A model generated the notes under the pieces. The model saw only the letters and a list, made by a program, of their open reading frames with translations. It searched no databases and was not told the origin of the DNA. Position numbers and translations under genes: made by a program. A DNA stretch of 54,047 nt from Phycisphaerae bacterium (GTDB lineage Bacteria > Planctomycetota > Phycisphaerae > UBA1845 > UTPLA1), in the NCBI GenBank assembly GCA_023150615.1, contig JAKLKO010000024.1:1-54047 (forward strand). Reading direction: 5' to 3'. Positions 1-8,247 of this stretch are shown one piece after another. Numbering within the stretch: position 1 is the first letter of the stretch; each line of letters begins with the position of its first letter.

Positions 1-104
1 CCTTCGAGGCCTGGATCATCGCGCAGGACTTCGCCGGCCTGTCGGTCCCCGAGCAGATGCGCCGCATCAAGCGCAAGCTGCTCGAACTCGACCTCTGGCC
101 GTAA
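1..104 (+). CDS. C-terminal end of an unidentified protein (partial)
   Basis: An open frame enters from the left edge and stops at a TAA at 102-104, giving about 33 residues that end in KLLELDLWP. The piece is amphipathic and alternates hydrophobic and basic residues. The fragment FAGLSVPEQMRRI faintly recalls the end of BolA-like proteins, but this is too short to name. No transcription partner can be judged because the gene start is outside the window. The 146 bp that follow, up to the next gene, show no convincing gene. Confidence 0.55.
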   Translation, partial: FEAWIIAQDFAGLSVPEQMRRIKRKLLELDLWP

Positions 105-250
105 GCGGAGGCGATTGACGACAACGCCGAATAGCCGCCATCCGACGGAACGCGGATCGGGATTGTTCCGTAGCGAAGACGGAGATACCCGCGCGGCGAC
201 CCACGGCGCGCGAGTTCGGTCATCCCGCACGGGGCGATGCGACTCGCCAC

Positions 251-940
251 TCAGTGCCCTGCCGGACGATCGGGCAGCGGCCCAATCGGCACGAGATAGA
301 GCAGGCGCTGACCCTTCGGCAATCGCAGCACCGCCGCCGCATCGTCATCGTCGAACGCACCGACCGGCACGCCCGCGAGCCGCAACGCGGTTGCCTCAAG
401 CAGGATGTTCTGCGCCGCGTGGCCGGCCTCCATGAAGCAGTAGCGTTCGGCCCGTTGGCCGTATTTCCGCGCCATCCTGCCCACGTCGCCGGCGATGGCC
501 ACGCAGGCCGGTGCGTCGCTCACGACTTCCTGATCCATCGCCGCGCGTCGCAACGCCCGGCGCACGTCGCCGGTCAGATGCCGCCACAGCGCGTGCGTCT
601 CGGGGTCGTAACGGTCGACGCCCTCCGCCGTGATGAGATACAACTCGAGGGGGTAGATCGCCCCGGCCGACGGCGACGCCCGCAGCCGTTCGTCGGCGTC
701 CGTGATGCCCTGCCCGGCCCAGCACAGTTGGGAAACCTCCGCGGGCGTGAGCGGCCGTTGACCGAGGACGCGGCGGGATCGTCGGGCCTCGATCGCCTCT
801 TCCAGTGAGAGCCGGCCCTTCCTTACCGGTGCCGGCAACGGTGATTCTCCGGGCTTTTCGGGATTCGTCGTATTCATGGCTCCACCTGCAAGGATGCCGG
901 CCATCGCCAGGCCGCAGCAGCAGACGATCGGTGGTTTCAT
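251..940 (-). CDS. SagB-type nitroreductase-family dehydrogenase, exported or membrane-anchored
   Basis: The 229-residue protein starts at the ATG at 940, preceded by a strong AAGGGGG ribosome site; the longer upstream reading has no such signal. Residues 1-24 form a hydrophobic leader containing a CCC triplet. A nitroreductase domain follows: EEAIEARRSRR is the usual FMN-phosphate-binding start, SAGAIYPLELY is the typical SagB-type signature, and FMEAGHAAQNILLEA is the conserved central helix. Family members are FMN-dependent oxidoreductases, some of which oxidise azoline rings in peptide natural products. No cyclodehydratase or precursor peptide is nearby, so the substrate is unknown. The M20 peptidase gene lies 96 bp upstream on the same strand and may be co-transcribed. 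Confidence 0.85.
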   Translation of the reverse strand: MKPPIVCCCGLAMAGILAGGAMNTTNPEKPGESPLPAPVRKGRLSLEEAIEARRSRRVLGQRPLTPAEVSQLCWAGQGITDADERLRASPSAGAIYPLELYLITAEGVDRYDPETHALWRHLTGDVRRALRRAAMDQEVVSDAPACVAIAGDVGRMARKYGQRAERYCFMEAGHAAQNILLEATALRLAGVPVGAFDDDDAAAVLRLPKGQRLLYLVPIGPLPDRPAGH

Positions 941-1036
941 GGCGTGCCCCCTTCGCAAACCGGGTCGGATGACGTTCGGTACTGATCGCATCATCTTTCG
1001 CCGTATCGCCTTCCCGCAGCCATTCCGTTCGACCGC

Positions 1037-2425
1037 TTACCGCGCATCGCGCAGCAGCCGGAGCAGCGCCGCGGTCGTTCGCATCCCAGCCTCGAAGTCG
1101 CGGAGGTGGAAGAACTCATTCGGCGAATGCGCGTTGCAGTTCGGCTGGCAATAGCCGACCAGCAGGCTGTCGGCTTTCAGATCGCGCTTGAACATCGGCA
1201 GGATCGGCAGCGTGCCGCCTTCCCGCAGCACGACCGGCGGCCGGCCAAAGCCGACTTCGATGGCCGCCTTCGCCGCGCGGATGCCGGGTGAGTCGAGCGG
1301 GGCGACGTACGGATCGCACTGCGCGTGATCGAGGATCTCCACGCGCACCGACTTCGGTGCGCGGTCCAGCAGGAAGTCGCAGAACGCACGGTCGACCGCG
1401 TCCGCGGACATGTTCGGCACCAGGCGCATCGAGACCTTTGCCCCGGCGCGCGATGGAATGATCGTGCTCGAGCCCGGCCCCATGTAGCCGCCGTAGAGTC
1501 CGTTGACGTCGAGCGTCGGCCGACCCCAGCGCCGCTCCAAGGTGGAGTAGCCCGGCTCGCCGTGCGGCGCGAGACTCCCGGTGTCGGCGACGAGCACGGC
1601 GTCGTCGAACGCAAGGCCGGCAATCGACCGCTCCTCGTCGGGCGAGAGCGGCGCGACGCGATCGTAGAAGCCGGGGATGGCGATGCGGCCGTCCGGTGCG
1701 TGCATGGCCGCGATGAGTTGTGCGAGCACGTTGGCGGGATTGGCGACCTGTCCGCCGTACACGCCGCTGTGCAAGTCCTTCGTCGGGCCGGTGAGGATGA
1801 TCTCTTTGTAGACAAGCCCTTTGGTACCGGCGGTGATGGCGGGCACGCCCTCGGCGAACTGCGCCGTGTCGTGAATGAGGACGTAGTCACACGCGAGTCG
1901 CTCGCGCTCGGCGCGGACGAGATCGCCGAAGTGCGGCGAGCCGATCTCCTCCTCGCCTTCGATGATGAATTTCAGGTTGATCGGGACCGCGCCGGCCGTT
2001 CGCATCCACGCCTCGGCCGCGAACAGCGCACAGAGGAGCTGGCCCTTGTCATCGGCCGCACCGCGCGCGACGACCTTGCCATCGATGATTGCGGGATCGA
2101 ACGCGCTGCGGTGCCAGAGCGCGGGTTCGCCGATCGGCTGGACGTCGTGATGTCCGTAGAAGAGCAGAGTCGGACGGCCGGGCGACTGCGGACCGGCGGC
2201 GAAGACGGCCGGGTGGCCTGCGGTTTCGAGGATTTCGGCGTGCAGACCGGCGCGCTGCGCGCGATTTCGCAGCCATTCGGCGGCGCGGCGGACATCCGCG
2301 GCGTGGGCCGGCTGGGCCGAGATGCTGGGAATGCGGAGGAATTGGAGCAGGTTATCGCGGAACGTGTCGCGGTTCGCGTCGAGGTACGCGAGGGTGTCCT
2401 GCAATTCGATCGAGGGCGGCGGCAT
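1037..2425 (-). CDS. M20-family metallopeptidase (dipeptidase-like)
   Basis: The 462-residue protein begins MPPPSIELQDTLAYLD at 2425. The open frame extends upstream, but that part is low-complexity Arg-rich shadow. The di-metal ligands of the M20 fold are all present: YGHHDVQP (His, Asp), GAADDKGQ (bridging Asp) and EGEEEIGSP (Glu pair), followed by a dimerisation insert and a C-terminal metal-binding His in NAHSPNEFF. The length and the HHDVQP form match the dipeptidase / carnosinase-like subgroup that cleaves short peptides in the cytoplasm. No signal peptide is seen. It probably leads a two-gene transcript with the downstream nitroreductase. Confidence 0.9.
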   Translation of the reverse strand: MPPPSIELQDTLAYLDANRDTFRDNLLQFLRIPSISAQPAHAADVRRAAEWLRNRAQRAGLHAEILETAGHPAVFAAGPQSPGRPTLLFYGHHDVQPIGEPALWHRSAFDPAIIDGKVVARGAADDKGQLLCALFAAEAWMRTAGAVPINLKFIIEGEEEIGSPHFGDLVRAERERLACDYVLIHDTAQFAEGVPAITAGTKGLVYKEIILTGPTKDLHSGVYGGQVANPANVLAQLIAAMHAPDGRIAIPGFYDRVAPLSPDEERSIAGLAFDDAVLVADTGSLAPHGEPGYSTLERRWGRPTLDVNGLYGGYMGPGSSTIIPSRAGAKVSMRLVPNMSADAVDRAFCDFLLDRAPKSVRVEILDHAQCDPYVAPLDSPGIRAAKAAIEVGFGRPPVVLREGGTLPILPMFKRDLKADSLLVGYCQPNCNAHSPNEFFHLRDFEAGMRTTAALLRLLRDAR

Positions 2426-3098
2426 TTCGGCGGCTCCATGCGGGTCGACGTCGCACTCGCGGTCCGGGGCGAAGGAGTTTGTACGCCGAAACCGGGCCCT
2501 CTTCCACGCGCACCGTCGTGCGGCGACGGCCCTCAATGGTACTGATGCCCCGGAAACGCAAGGACGAGGCTGATATCGGGGGTGCGGGTCCGGCGCGATC
2601 CATCGAACCGGTTCGCAATACTGAAAAGCGGGAATTGCGGAGGCGACCTGTCGAGATTCTCGCGCCGGGCGGCGGGGGTTGCCTGACTTGGCGAGCGGCA
2701 TGGCGCGAGCGAGTTTTTCATGAAGATCGCACTTGCGCCCCTTAATTCGGCGCCGTTTTCAACGCAGTCCTGCCCGTGAAGTCAGTATTGAAAACGCCTG
2801 TGACGCGCGCAGCAGTATTGAATTCGCGCGTGGCTGTGCCCGGCCGTCCCGCGGCCCGACGGTACGGTCTTCGATTTATCGCGCGAAATCGCTAAAGGCG
2901 GCTCAACCGTCCGAGAACTACGTCCGATACCTACGCGCGTCGGACGGCCGATGGGCGCGCATCGGCTTGTGAGAACGGATCCGACGCAGACGACTCGAAC
3001 AAGGCCGACCGATGTCTCGGGTTTCCCGACCCAGCGCGCGACACGTCGCTGTCGGCCGATTCATTTCCGACTCCAATCGGAAAGGAGAGGCACAACCC
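2426..3098. promoter_or_regulatory. Long intergenic region with repeated octamers upstream of the NPF-rich gene
   Basis: No credible gene is seen in these 673 bp. The octamer CAGTATTG occurs at 2783-2790 and 2813-2820, in both cases followed by AA and spaced exactly 30 bp apart; the inverse complement CAATACTG is at 2616-2623. A 9-bp inverted repeat, CGTTTTCAA at 2754-2762 and TTGAAAACG at 2788-2796, overlaps the first direct copy. A shorter CGATTT/AAATCG pair lies at 2872-2891. These could be operator sites for the divergent M20 gene and the gene at 3099. No clean -35/-10 pair could be assigned. The ribosome site for 3099 is AAAGGAGAGG at 3081-3090. Confidence 0.4.
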
Positions 3099-4268
3099 AT
3101 GATTCCCACAATGCAGATTCCGAACACGGCCTGGGGCCAGCCCGGTCCCACGGTCGGCGCGAACGGCCACAGCCGCGTGGCCGACATGTTCACGGGCGTG
3201 GCGCCGAATCCGTTCGGGCTGAATTACGGCACGCCAATCGCGGGCTATCCGAACCCGTTCGCGACGACGAATCCGTACATTCAGCCGACGACCTTCGGCG
3301 CCGCGGTGCAGATTCCGACGGCCGGAATCGCCCAGAATCCGTGGCAGACGATCCCGCAGATCGGCGGGGTCCAGCCGTTCCTCGGCGCACCGGTGGCTCA
3401 GACGTTCGGCAACGTCCTGAATCCCTACCTGAGCGCGATCACGAACCCGTTCGTTCAGGCCGGCATCGCGAATCCGTTCGTGAACCCGTTCCTGTCGCCG
3501 TATCTCAATCCGATCCAGTTCGCCGGATACAATCCGTTCGCGACGGCCTATCCGTTCGCGGGGATCCCCCATCCGCAGGCCATCGCCTCGCCGTTCTGGG
3601 CGACGAACCCGTACGCGATTCAGGCCGTCCAGCCGATCACCACGACGTTCGGCGGCCTGCCCATCGCGACGCCGTTCGGCGTCGCCGCGCCGACGAGCCT
3701 GAACCCGATCGCGTGCAACCCGGCGATCAATGCGATCAACCCGTGGACGGCAGCCTCGACGCTGACGGCGAATCCGATCGCGGCCAATCCGTTCATCCAG
3801 ACGCCGGTGATCAACCCGATCGCCAGCGCGCTGGCGAATCCGTTCAATCCGTCGATTGCGACGATCGCCAATCCCTACCTCCGCGCCGCGACAAACTTCG
3901 GCATCTCGCCGCTGATCGATCCGACGTGGCTGGCAAGCCCGGCGTTCGCCTCGCCGTACCAGGCGTACTCTCCCTTTTGCGGTCTGGGGGCCCAGTTTCA
4001 ACCCTTCGGCTTCGGGCACCACACCTGGACCGGGCACCCCGCCCTCGACGCCATCCAGGCGGCGAACACGATCATCGGGAACCCGTACACGAACCCGACG
4101 GTCTTCAACACGTGGCGGCACGGGTGGTCGAACATCTTCAACACGAACCCGTTCATCTCGAACGTCGCGTTTCATCCGTTCTCGACGCCGCTCGCGGTGA
4201 ACCATCCGACGATTCAGCCGACGTCGTTCGTGTCGTCGACGGGCGGTCTGACGTCGTGCCTCTGCTAG
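3099..4268 (+). CDS. NPF/NPY-repeat protein almost free of charged residues, unknown function
   Basis: I do not recognise this 389-residue protein. The ATG at 3099 follows an excellent AAAGGAGAGG site. The whole chain is an irregular repeat centred on Asn-Pro plus an aromatic or Ile: I count nine NPF, five NPY, two NPW and four NPI, 23 NP pairs in all, with related QPF, SPF, TPF and YPF motifs between them. I find no Lys and no Glu, and only three Arg and three Asp, so the chain is nearly uncharged. It has no signal peptide, no long hydrophobic helix and no recognisable fold, and it ends SCLC. The pattern suggests an intrinsically disordered, phase-separating or repetitive structural protein. 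A hairpin and then the gene at 4414 follow on the same strand. Confidence 0.75.
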   Translation: MIPTMQIPNTAWGQPGPTVGANGHSRVADMFTGVAPNPFGLNYGTPIAGYPNPFATTNPYIQPTTFGAAVQIPTAGIAQNPWQTIPQIGGVQPFLGAPVAQTFGNVLNPYLSAITNPFVQAGIANPFVNPFLSPYLNPIQFAGYNPFATAYPFAGIPHPQAIASPFWATNPYAIQAVQPITTTFGGLPIATPFGVAAPTSLNPIACNPAINAINPWTAASTLTANPIAANPFIQTPVINPIASALANPFNPSIATIANPYLRAATNFGISPLIDPTWLASPAFASPYQAYSPFCGLGAQFQPFGFGHHTWTGHPALDAIQAANTIIGNPYTNPTVFNTWRHGWSNIFNTNPFISNVAFHPFSTPLAVNHPTIQPTSFVSSTGGLTSCLC

Positions 4269-4300
4269 GATGAGCTTCGGATCACGAAACTCAGGTGATT

Positions 4301-4352
4301 GGGGGGCTGGCAACCCCGTTCGAAAGGATCCGTCGGACGGGGTTGCCCCGCC
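4301..4352 (+). terminator. Strong hairpin between the NPF-rich gene and the next gene
   Basis: An 11-bp perfect inverted repeat, GGCAACCCCGT at 4309-4319 and ACGGGGTTGCC at 4337-4347, encloses a 17-nt loop and is flanked by G-rich and C-rich runs that could lengthen the stem. A pyrimidine tract rather than a clean T-run follows. It lies 40 bp after the NPF-rich gene, so it may be a weak terminator, an attenuator or a 3' stabilising hairpin that sets the ratio of the two gene products. Confidence 0.5.
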
Positions 4353-4413
4353 CCTTTCTCTCGTTCGTTGCCAGCCTTCTGAACCTCGGGTCCATCCGAA
4401 AAGGATGTGAGAC

Positions 4414-5904
4414 ATGAACTTCATTCGTCAACGATTGATCACGTTGCGATCGCGGGCGCGGGCGCTGCAGGCCGGACTGCGGCGCTGGTCGTTGTACGCC
4501 GACACCGTGTCGCCGGAGATGCGCGGCGACCTGATCGCGCGGATGACGCCGGGCGAGCGGTCGCAGTTTGACCGGACCTGCGAGATGACGCGCGAGCGCC
4601 TCCGGCCCGTCGCGGTGCACGTCGACACGATGCGCAAGTGGTTCGACTTCATCCTCGAAAAGGTGAATGAGCAATTTGACCGCGCGCGGGCGCTGCTCGA
4701 CCAGGGCCGCAATCACGAATGCCTGGCGATCCTCGCCGACATCGAGCAGCGCATGCTCCTGCCGAATGGCGACACCGTCGCCTTCGTCAACCGCTGCATG
4801 CAGCAGCGCGCCGGCCATGACTACTACCAGAAGCTGCTCGGGCTCGACGCGATCATCCGCGACCTCTACCTGCCGAGCATGAAGATTGCGCATCAGCGCG
4901 GACTGGTGTCCAAGGAGGCCCTCGGCCGCTCGCCGATCGCCTACCTCGTCGATGGTCCGGACGGCATTTACCTCTGGCGCCAGCACCAGCAGGCGGCGGC
5001 GGTGGCCGGTCGTCACATCCCGATCTCGCTGATCGCGATCCCGCGCCGGCACATCGCCGATCCGTGGAACCTGGTCGGTCTCGGGTATGAGGTCGGCGTG
5101 CAGATTTACAACGATCTGTCGCTGGGCTTCGAGTTTGCGCACAAGCTGCTGCGCGAATCGTCGGCGGCCAACGTCTCGAACGAGACGGCGCCGCTCTGGT
5201 CGCGCTGGCACGAGACGCTGTTCGGCGACATCTTCGGCACGCTGCGGCTCGGCTCGGCATATGTCAGCGGCATGATCGAGGTGACCGGCAGCGATCCGCG
5301 GGCGGCGATCGCCTGGTCGCCGGATTCGCCGACGCCGCCGATCTACGTCCGCTGGCACATCATGCTCCAGACGCTGCACCTGCTCGGCTTTGCCGACGAG
5401 GCGCGGGCGCACTTCGGGCAGATCCACATGCTCTGCGGCGATCCGGCGCAGTTGGCGCAGGCCTACGGACCGGTCTGGATGCAGCTTATCAACGAGGCCC
5501 GCGCGATCGCCGGCCTGATGGCGTTCACGCCGTGCCAGAAGCTGGGCGGCGTCCGCGTGATCGACGTCGTGCCGCCGTTCCTATCAACCGAAGCGCAGCA
5601 CGCGCAGAAGGTCAAGGACATCCTGCTGGCCGGCGACGAGAACTGCGTCCGCGATGAGTCGTGCCGCTGGGCCGACAGCGCGCGCGACGTTCCGGCGCAT
5701 CTGGCGGTTGCCGGGCTGCGGCTGGCGTTCGACGCGACGGAGGACTACGACGCGTCGCGGCGGCTGTGGATCCGCTTCTGGTGCCTGATGCAGCTCCTGA
5801 CCGAGGAGACGATCCCGTCGCGCGAGCGCGAGGATCGGGAATACGCGATTCCGGACGCGACGCTGAAGACGTTCGCGCACCGGGCCGTGCCGGCGATGGC
5901 GTAA
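4414..5904 (+). CDS. Zincin-like protein with a lost HExxH motif (predicted inactive), unknown role
   Basis: The 496-residue cytoplasmic protein starts at an ATG after AAAAGGATG. Residues 1-130 are helical and Arg/Glu-rich, a likely coiled-coil region. Residues 205-320 follow the layout of a group of bacterial zinc-peptidase-like proteins: a DPWNLVGLGYEVGV segment at 216-229 where those proteins carry HEVGH, then WHETLFGDIFGTLRLG at 265-280 in place of the third-ligand helix (E..FAD..G), then PTPPIYVR. Both metal-binding histidines are replaced (Tyr225 and Val229), while Glu226, Glu267 and Asp272 remain. The resemblance is from memory of the pattern, not a search. It sits 145 bp downstream of the NPF-rich gene on the same strand, so the two may form one unit. 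Confidence 0.55.
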   Translation: MNFIRQRLITLRSRARALQAGLRRWSLYADTVSPEMRGDLIARMTPGERSQFDRTCEMTRERLRPVAVHVDTMRKWFDFILEKVNEQFDRARALLDQGRNHECLAILADIEQRMLLPNGDTVAFVNRCMQQRAGHDYYQKLLGLDAIIRDLYLPSMKIAHQRGLVSKEALGRSPIAYLVDGPDGIYLWRQHQQAAAVAGRHIPISLIAIPRRHIADPWNLVGLGYEVGVQIYNDLSLGFEFAHKLLRESSAANVSNETAPLWSRWHETLFGDIFGTLRLGSAYVSGMIEVTGSDPRAAIAWSPDSPTPPIYVRWHIMLQTLHLLGFADEARAHFGQIHMLCGDPAQLAQAYGPVWMQLINEARAIAGLMAFTPCQKLGGVRVIDVVPPFLSTEAQHAQKVKDILLAGDENCVRDESCRWADSARDVPAHLAVAGLRLAFDATEDYDASRRLWIRFWCLMQLLTEETIPSREREDREYAIPDATLKTFAHRAVPAMA

Positions 5905-6330
5905 CGCCGTCGAACGCCGGAGACGGCATCGCCCCGAACCACGTTCGGGCACTGAACCTCTCTGGAGCCCCTGGTAGAGACCCTGCCGGGGGCTCCTTCT
6001 ATCTCTGGCTACCACACGAAGACACCTTTCTCCGTAACCCGGACGGGACGGTTCACATCCAATGGGCGTTGGTGATTTCGGGGCGGGCGATGCGTCGTTT
6101 CGCCGGCCGCCCGTCGCAGGCTCCATCCGTGGCGCGGATGTCCATTGCCGCCATGTCCGTGGACTGCCTGCGCAAGGACAGGTCGCTGCGCCCCGACAGA
6201 ACGCTCGGGCCGGGATGCCATGCAACCGGCTGACCGGCCAGCGCGGATTCGACCCGATTGCCGTTCCTGAACGACGCATGACACGGAGCGTGATACGAAC
6301 GTGTTCCGTTCCGGGAAAGGACCGTTTTCA
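5905..6330. other. Intergenic region between the zincin-like and FG-GAP genes
   Basis: Apart from the hairpin at 5964-5996, I see no gene, RNA or repeat in these 426 bp. Open frames here are short and Arg-rich, as expected of GC-rich non-coding DNA. The ribosome site of the next gene is AAAGGA about 11 nt before its ATG. Confidence 0.5.
5964..5996 (+). terminator. Probable terminator after the zincin-like gene
   Basis: GGAGCCCC at 5964-5971 pairs with GGGGCTCC at 5989-5996 around a 17-nt loop, followed by TTCTATCTC. The stem is stable but the T-tract is weak. It lies 60 bp after the stop codon at 5904 and before a gene with its own signal peptide, which fits termination there. Confidence 0.6.
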
Positions 6331-8076
6331 ATGCGATCCCTTCGTTTCAACGTGCTTGTGGTAGTGATGGCAGCACTCCTCGCGGCTCCGCGCGGCATGG
6401 CGCAGGTGAACATCAGCGGGATCAGCTTCGTCGACCGCGGCCTCACCGGTGAGATCGTCCTCGGCGATCTCCGCGGCGGCCTGTCGGTGCTCGACTACGA
6501 CCACGATGGATTCATGGACCTCCTCATCGCCGGCTACGCGGGCCAGCCGACGCGCCTCTTTCACAACGTGCCCGATCCGCTGAATCCCGGGCGACGGACT
6601 TTCGTGGATGCCGGGGGCGACACGGGGCTGCGGGACGAGGCGATCCTCAACAGCGAGGGACGCATCCTGGTCACCGGCGATTACGACAACGACGGCCACG
6701 ACGACGTGTTCCTCTCCGGCATTGGCGGCTCGCCCTTCGCCACCGGCCTGCTCTATCGCAACAACGGCGATGGGACGTTCACCAACGTGACCGCCGCCGC
6801 CGGCGTACGGATCACCGGCGCATCGTGCACGTCCGCGAGCTGGTGCGACTACGACCTCGACGGCTGGCTCGACCTGATGTACGTGTGCAGCCCGGGCGGG
6901 TCGCGCTCCATCGTCCTGCTGCGCAACAACGGAAACGGGACGTTCTCCGATGCGGCGGCGAGCCTGCCGGCCGTCACGCTGGAGCAGATTCCCTACGCCC
7001 ACGGTTGGGTGGACCTCGATCAGGATGGATGGCCGGAGTGCCTGATTCCGCAGTCCGCGTCGACGGGCGTGCTGCTGCGCAACGTGAGCGACGGGGCCGG
7101 TGGGCGGATGTTCATCGAGACCGGAGCGGCCGATGGATTCGTGGACAACGGCGTGGCGCCCATGGGCGTGACCGCCGGCGACTTCGACGAGGATGGCGAC
7201 CTCGACATCGCCATGAGCGACGCGGCGGCCGGCAGCTATTACCGCAACATCGGCGGCGGTCGGCTCCAGAAGATCACGCCCTTTGTGTCCGACTTCGGCT
7301 GGGGCGTCTCGTGGATCGACGCGGAGAACGACGGCGATCTGGATCTCTACATGTGCGGCCGTTTGAGCCGCGCCAACTTCGACCGGCTCTTCCGGAATCT
7401 CGGCAACGGGACGTTTGATGATATCGGCACGGCGCTCAACGGTGCGTACGCTGCGAGTCAGCACTGCGTGCAGATCGACTTCAACAACGACGGCCGGCAG
7501 GACATCGTCACGCTCAATCCGGGGACCGGAACGCCGGGCATGTTCACCAGCGTGTTCGAGAACGTGTCGACGGCGGGCAATCACTGGATCAAGGTCGCGC
7601 TCGATGCCCGCGGCCCGGGCATCAACCGCAATGCCGCCAACGCCGTCGTCCGCGTGGTCGCCGGGGGGCGGACGCAGATCCACGAGATCCTCGTCGGGTC
7701 GTCGTACACGGTGACCGAAGACCTGCGCCAGAACTTCGGACTCGGTCAAACGACCGTGGTCGATCGCATCGAGGTCGTCTGGCCGCGGCGCGGGACGATG
7801 GCCGGCCGGACCGATGTGTTCGACGGGCCGTTCGCCGCCGATCAGATCATTACGTTGGCGCCGCGTCCGACGGATGGCGACGTGAACTGCGATGGCCGGA
7901 TCGACGGGGATGATCTGGAGGGCTTTGTAACCGCGCTGTTCGATCCGGCCGGCACGAGCACAGGCGCCGCCCTGTGCGATCGCCTGCGTGCGGACCTGAA
8001 TCACGATGATCAGGTGAACGGGCAGGACGCGTCGCTGTTCGTGGGCTGCCTTGTGAACGGCGGGTGCGGAGAGTAG
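6331..8076 (+). CDS. Secreted FG-GAP/VCBS repeat protein with ASPIC/UnbV domain and dockerin-like C-terminus
   Basis: The 581-residue protein starts at 6331, giving a clean signal peptide (residues 1 to about 24, ending PRGMAQ). At least seven Ca-binding loops of the FG-GAP type follow, for example DYDHDGFMDL near 55, DYDNDGHDDV near 117, DYDLDGWLDL near 173, DFDEDGDLDI near 284 and DFNNDGRQDI near 383, which suggests a seven-bladed propeller. Residues 418-490 match the ASPIC/UnbV module. The tail, residues 515-575, holds two EF-hand-like loops, DVNCDGRIDGDD and DLNHDDQVNGQD, the planctomycete dockerin-like module also seen at the end of the protein at 27978. It is probably a cell-surface or secreted carbohydrate- or protein-binding protein; the ligand is unknown. 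Confidence 0.88.
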   Translation: MRSLRFNVLVVVMAALLAAPRGMAQVNISGISFVDRGLTGEIVLGDLRGGLSVLDYDHDGFMDLLIAGYAGQPTRLFHNVPDPLNPGRRTFVDAGGDTGLRDEAILNSEGRILVTGDYDNDGHDDVFLSGIGGSPFATGLLYRNNGDGTFTNVTAAAGVRITGASCTSASWCDYDLDGWLDLMYVCSPGGSRSIVLLRNNGNGTFSDAAASLPAVTLEQIPYAHGWVDLDQDGWPECLIPQSASTGVLLRNVSDGAGGRMFIETGAADGFVDNGVAPMGVTAGDFDEDGDLDIAMSDAAAGSYYRNIGGGRLQKITPFVSDFGWGVSWIDAENDGDLDLYMCGRLSRANFDRLFRNLGNGTFDDIGTALNGAYAASQHCVQIDFNNDGRQDIVTLNPGTGTPGMFTSVFENVSTAGNHWIKVALDARGPGINRNAANAVVRVVAGGRTQIHEILVGSSYTVTEDLRQNFGLGQTTVVDRIEVVWPRRGTMAGRTDVFDGPFAADQIITLAPRPTDGDVNCDGRIDGDDLEGFVTALFDPAGTSTGAALCDRLRADLNHDDQVNGQDASLFVGCLVNGGCGE

Positions 8077-8127
8077 GCGACGCGCGGGCCGTCGGCGCGA
8101 GCGCAAGACGTCGCGACGCGCCGGCGT

Positions 8128-8247
8128 TTACAATTGCTCGCCTTCCTCCAGCGGCGGCAGCGTCAGCACGCGGTAGAAGCACCACGCCACCAGCACGACC
8201 ACGAAGCTCACCGAGAGCAGCATCACCGTCCAGCCGGCCGGGGTCAT
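8128..8247 (-). CDS. Small accessory subunit of the NSS symporter (MetS-type)
   Basis: This 39-residue protein, beginning MTPAGWTVMLLSVSF, has one transmembrane helix (residues about 8-26) and an acidic tail ending LEEGEQL. Its ATG overlaps the TGA of the transporter gene in the ATGA arrangement, which indicates translational coupling. Tiny single-helix proteins placed directly after neurotransmitter:sodium symporter genes are known as MetS-type small subunits, described as needed for methionine/alanine uptake in Corynebacterium. The assignment rests on position, size and topology. Confidence 0.7.
   Translation of the reverse strand: MTPAGWTVMLLSVSFVVVLVAWCFYRVLTLPPLEEGEQL

Noticed and set aside
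115..435. An open frame of 106 codons with a TTG start after GGAGG.
   Set aside because: The product is Arg/Pro/Ala low complexity without any domain, and it overlaps the end of the nitroreductase gene on the other strand.
251..994. The SagB-type nitroreductase as part of an azole-peptide natural-product cluster.
   Set aside because: No cyclodehydratase, docking protein or precursor peptide is found nearby; the neighbour is a metabolic M20 peptidase.
2931..4424. A 497-codon minus-strand open frame across the NPF-rich gene.
   Set aside because: It is an Arg-dominated mirror of the repetitive plus-strand codons with no ribosome site; the plus frame has a strong ribosome site and a non-random motif pattern.
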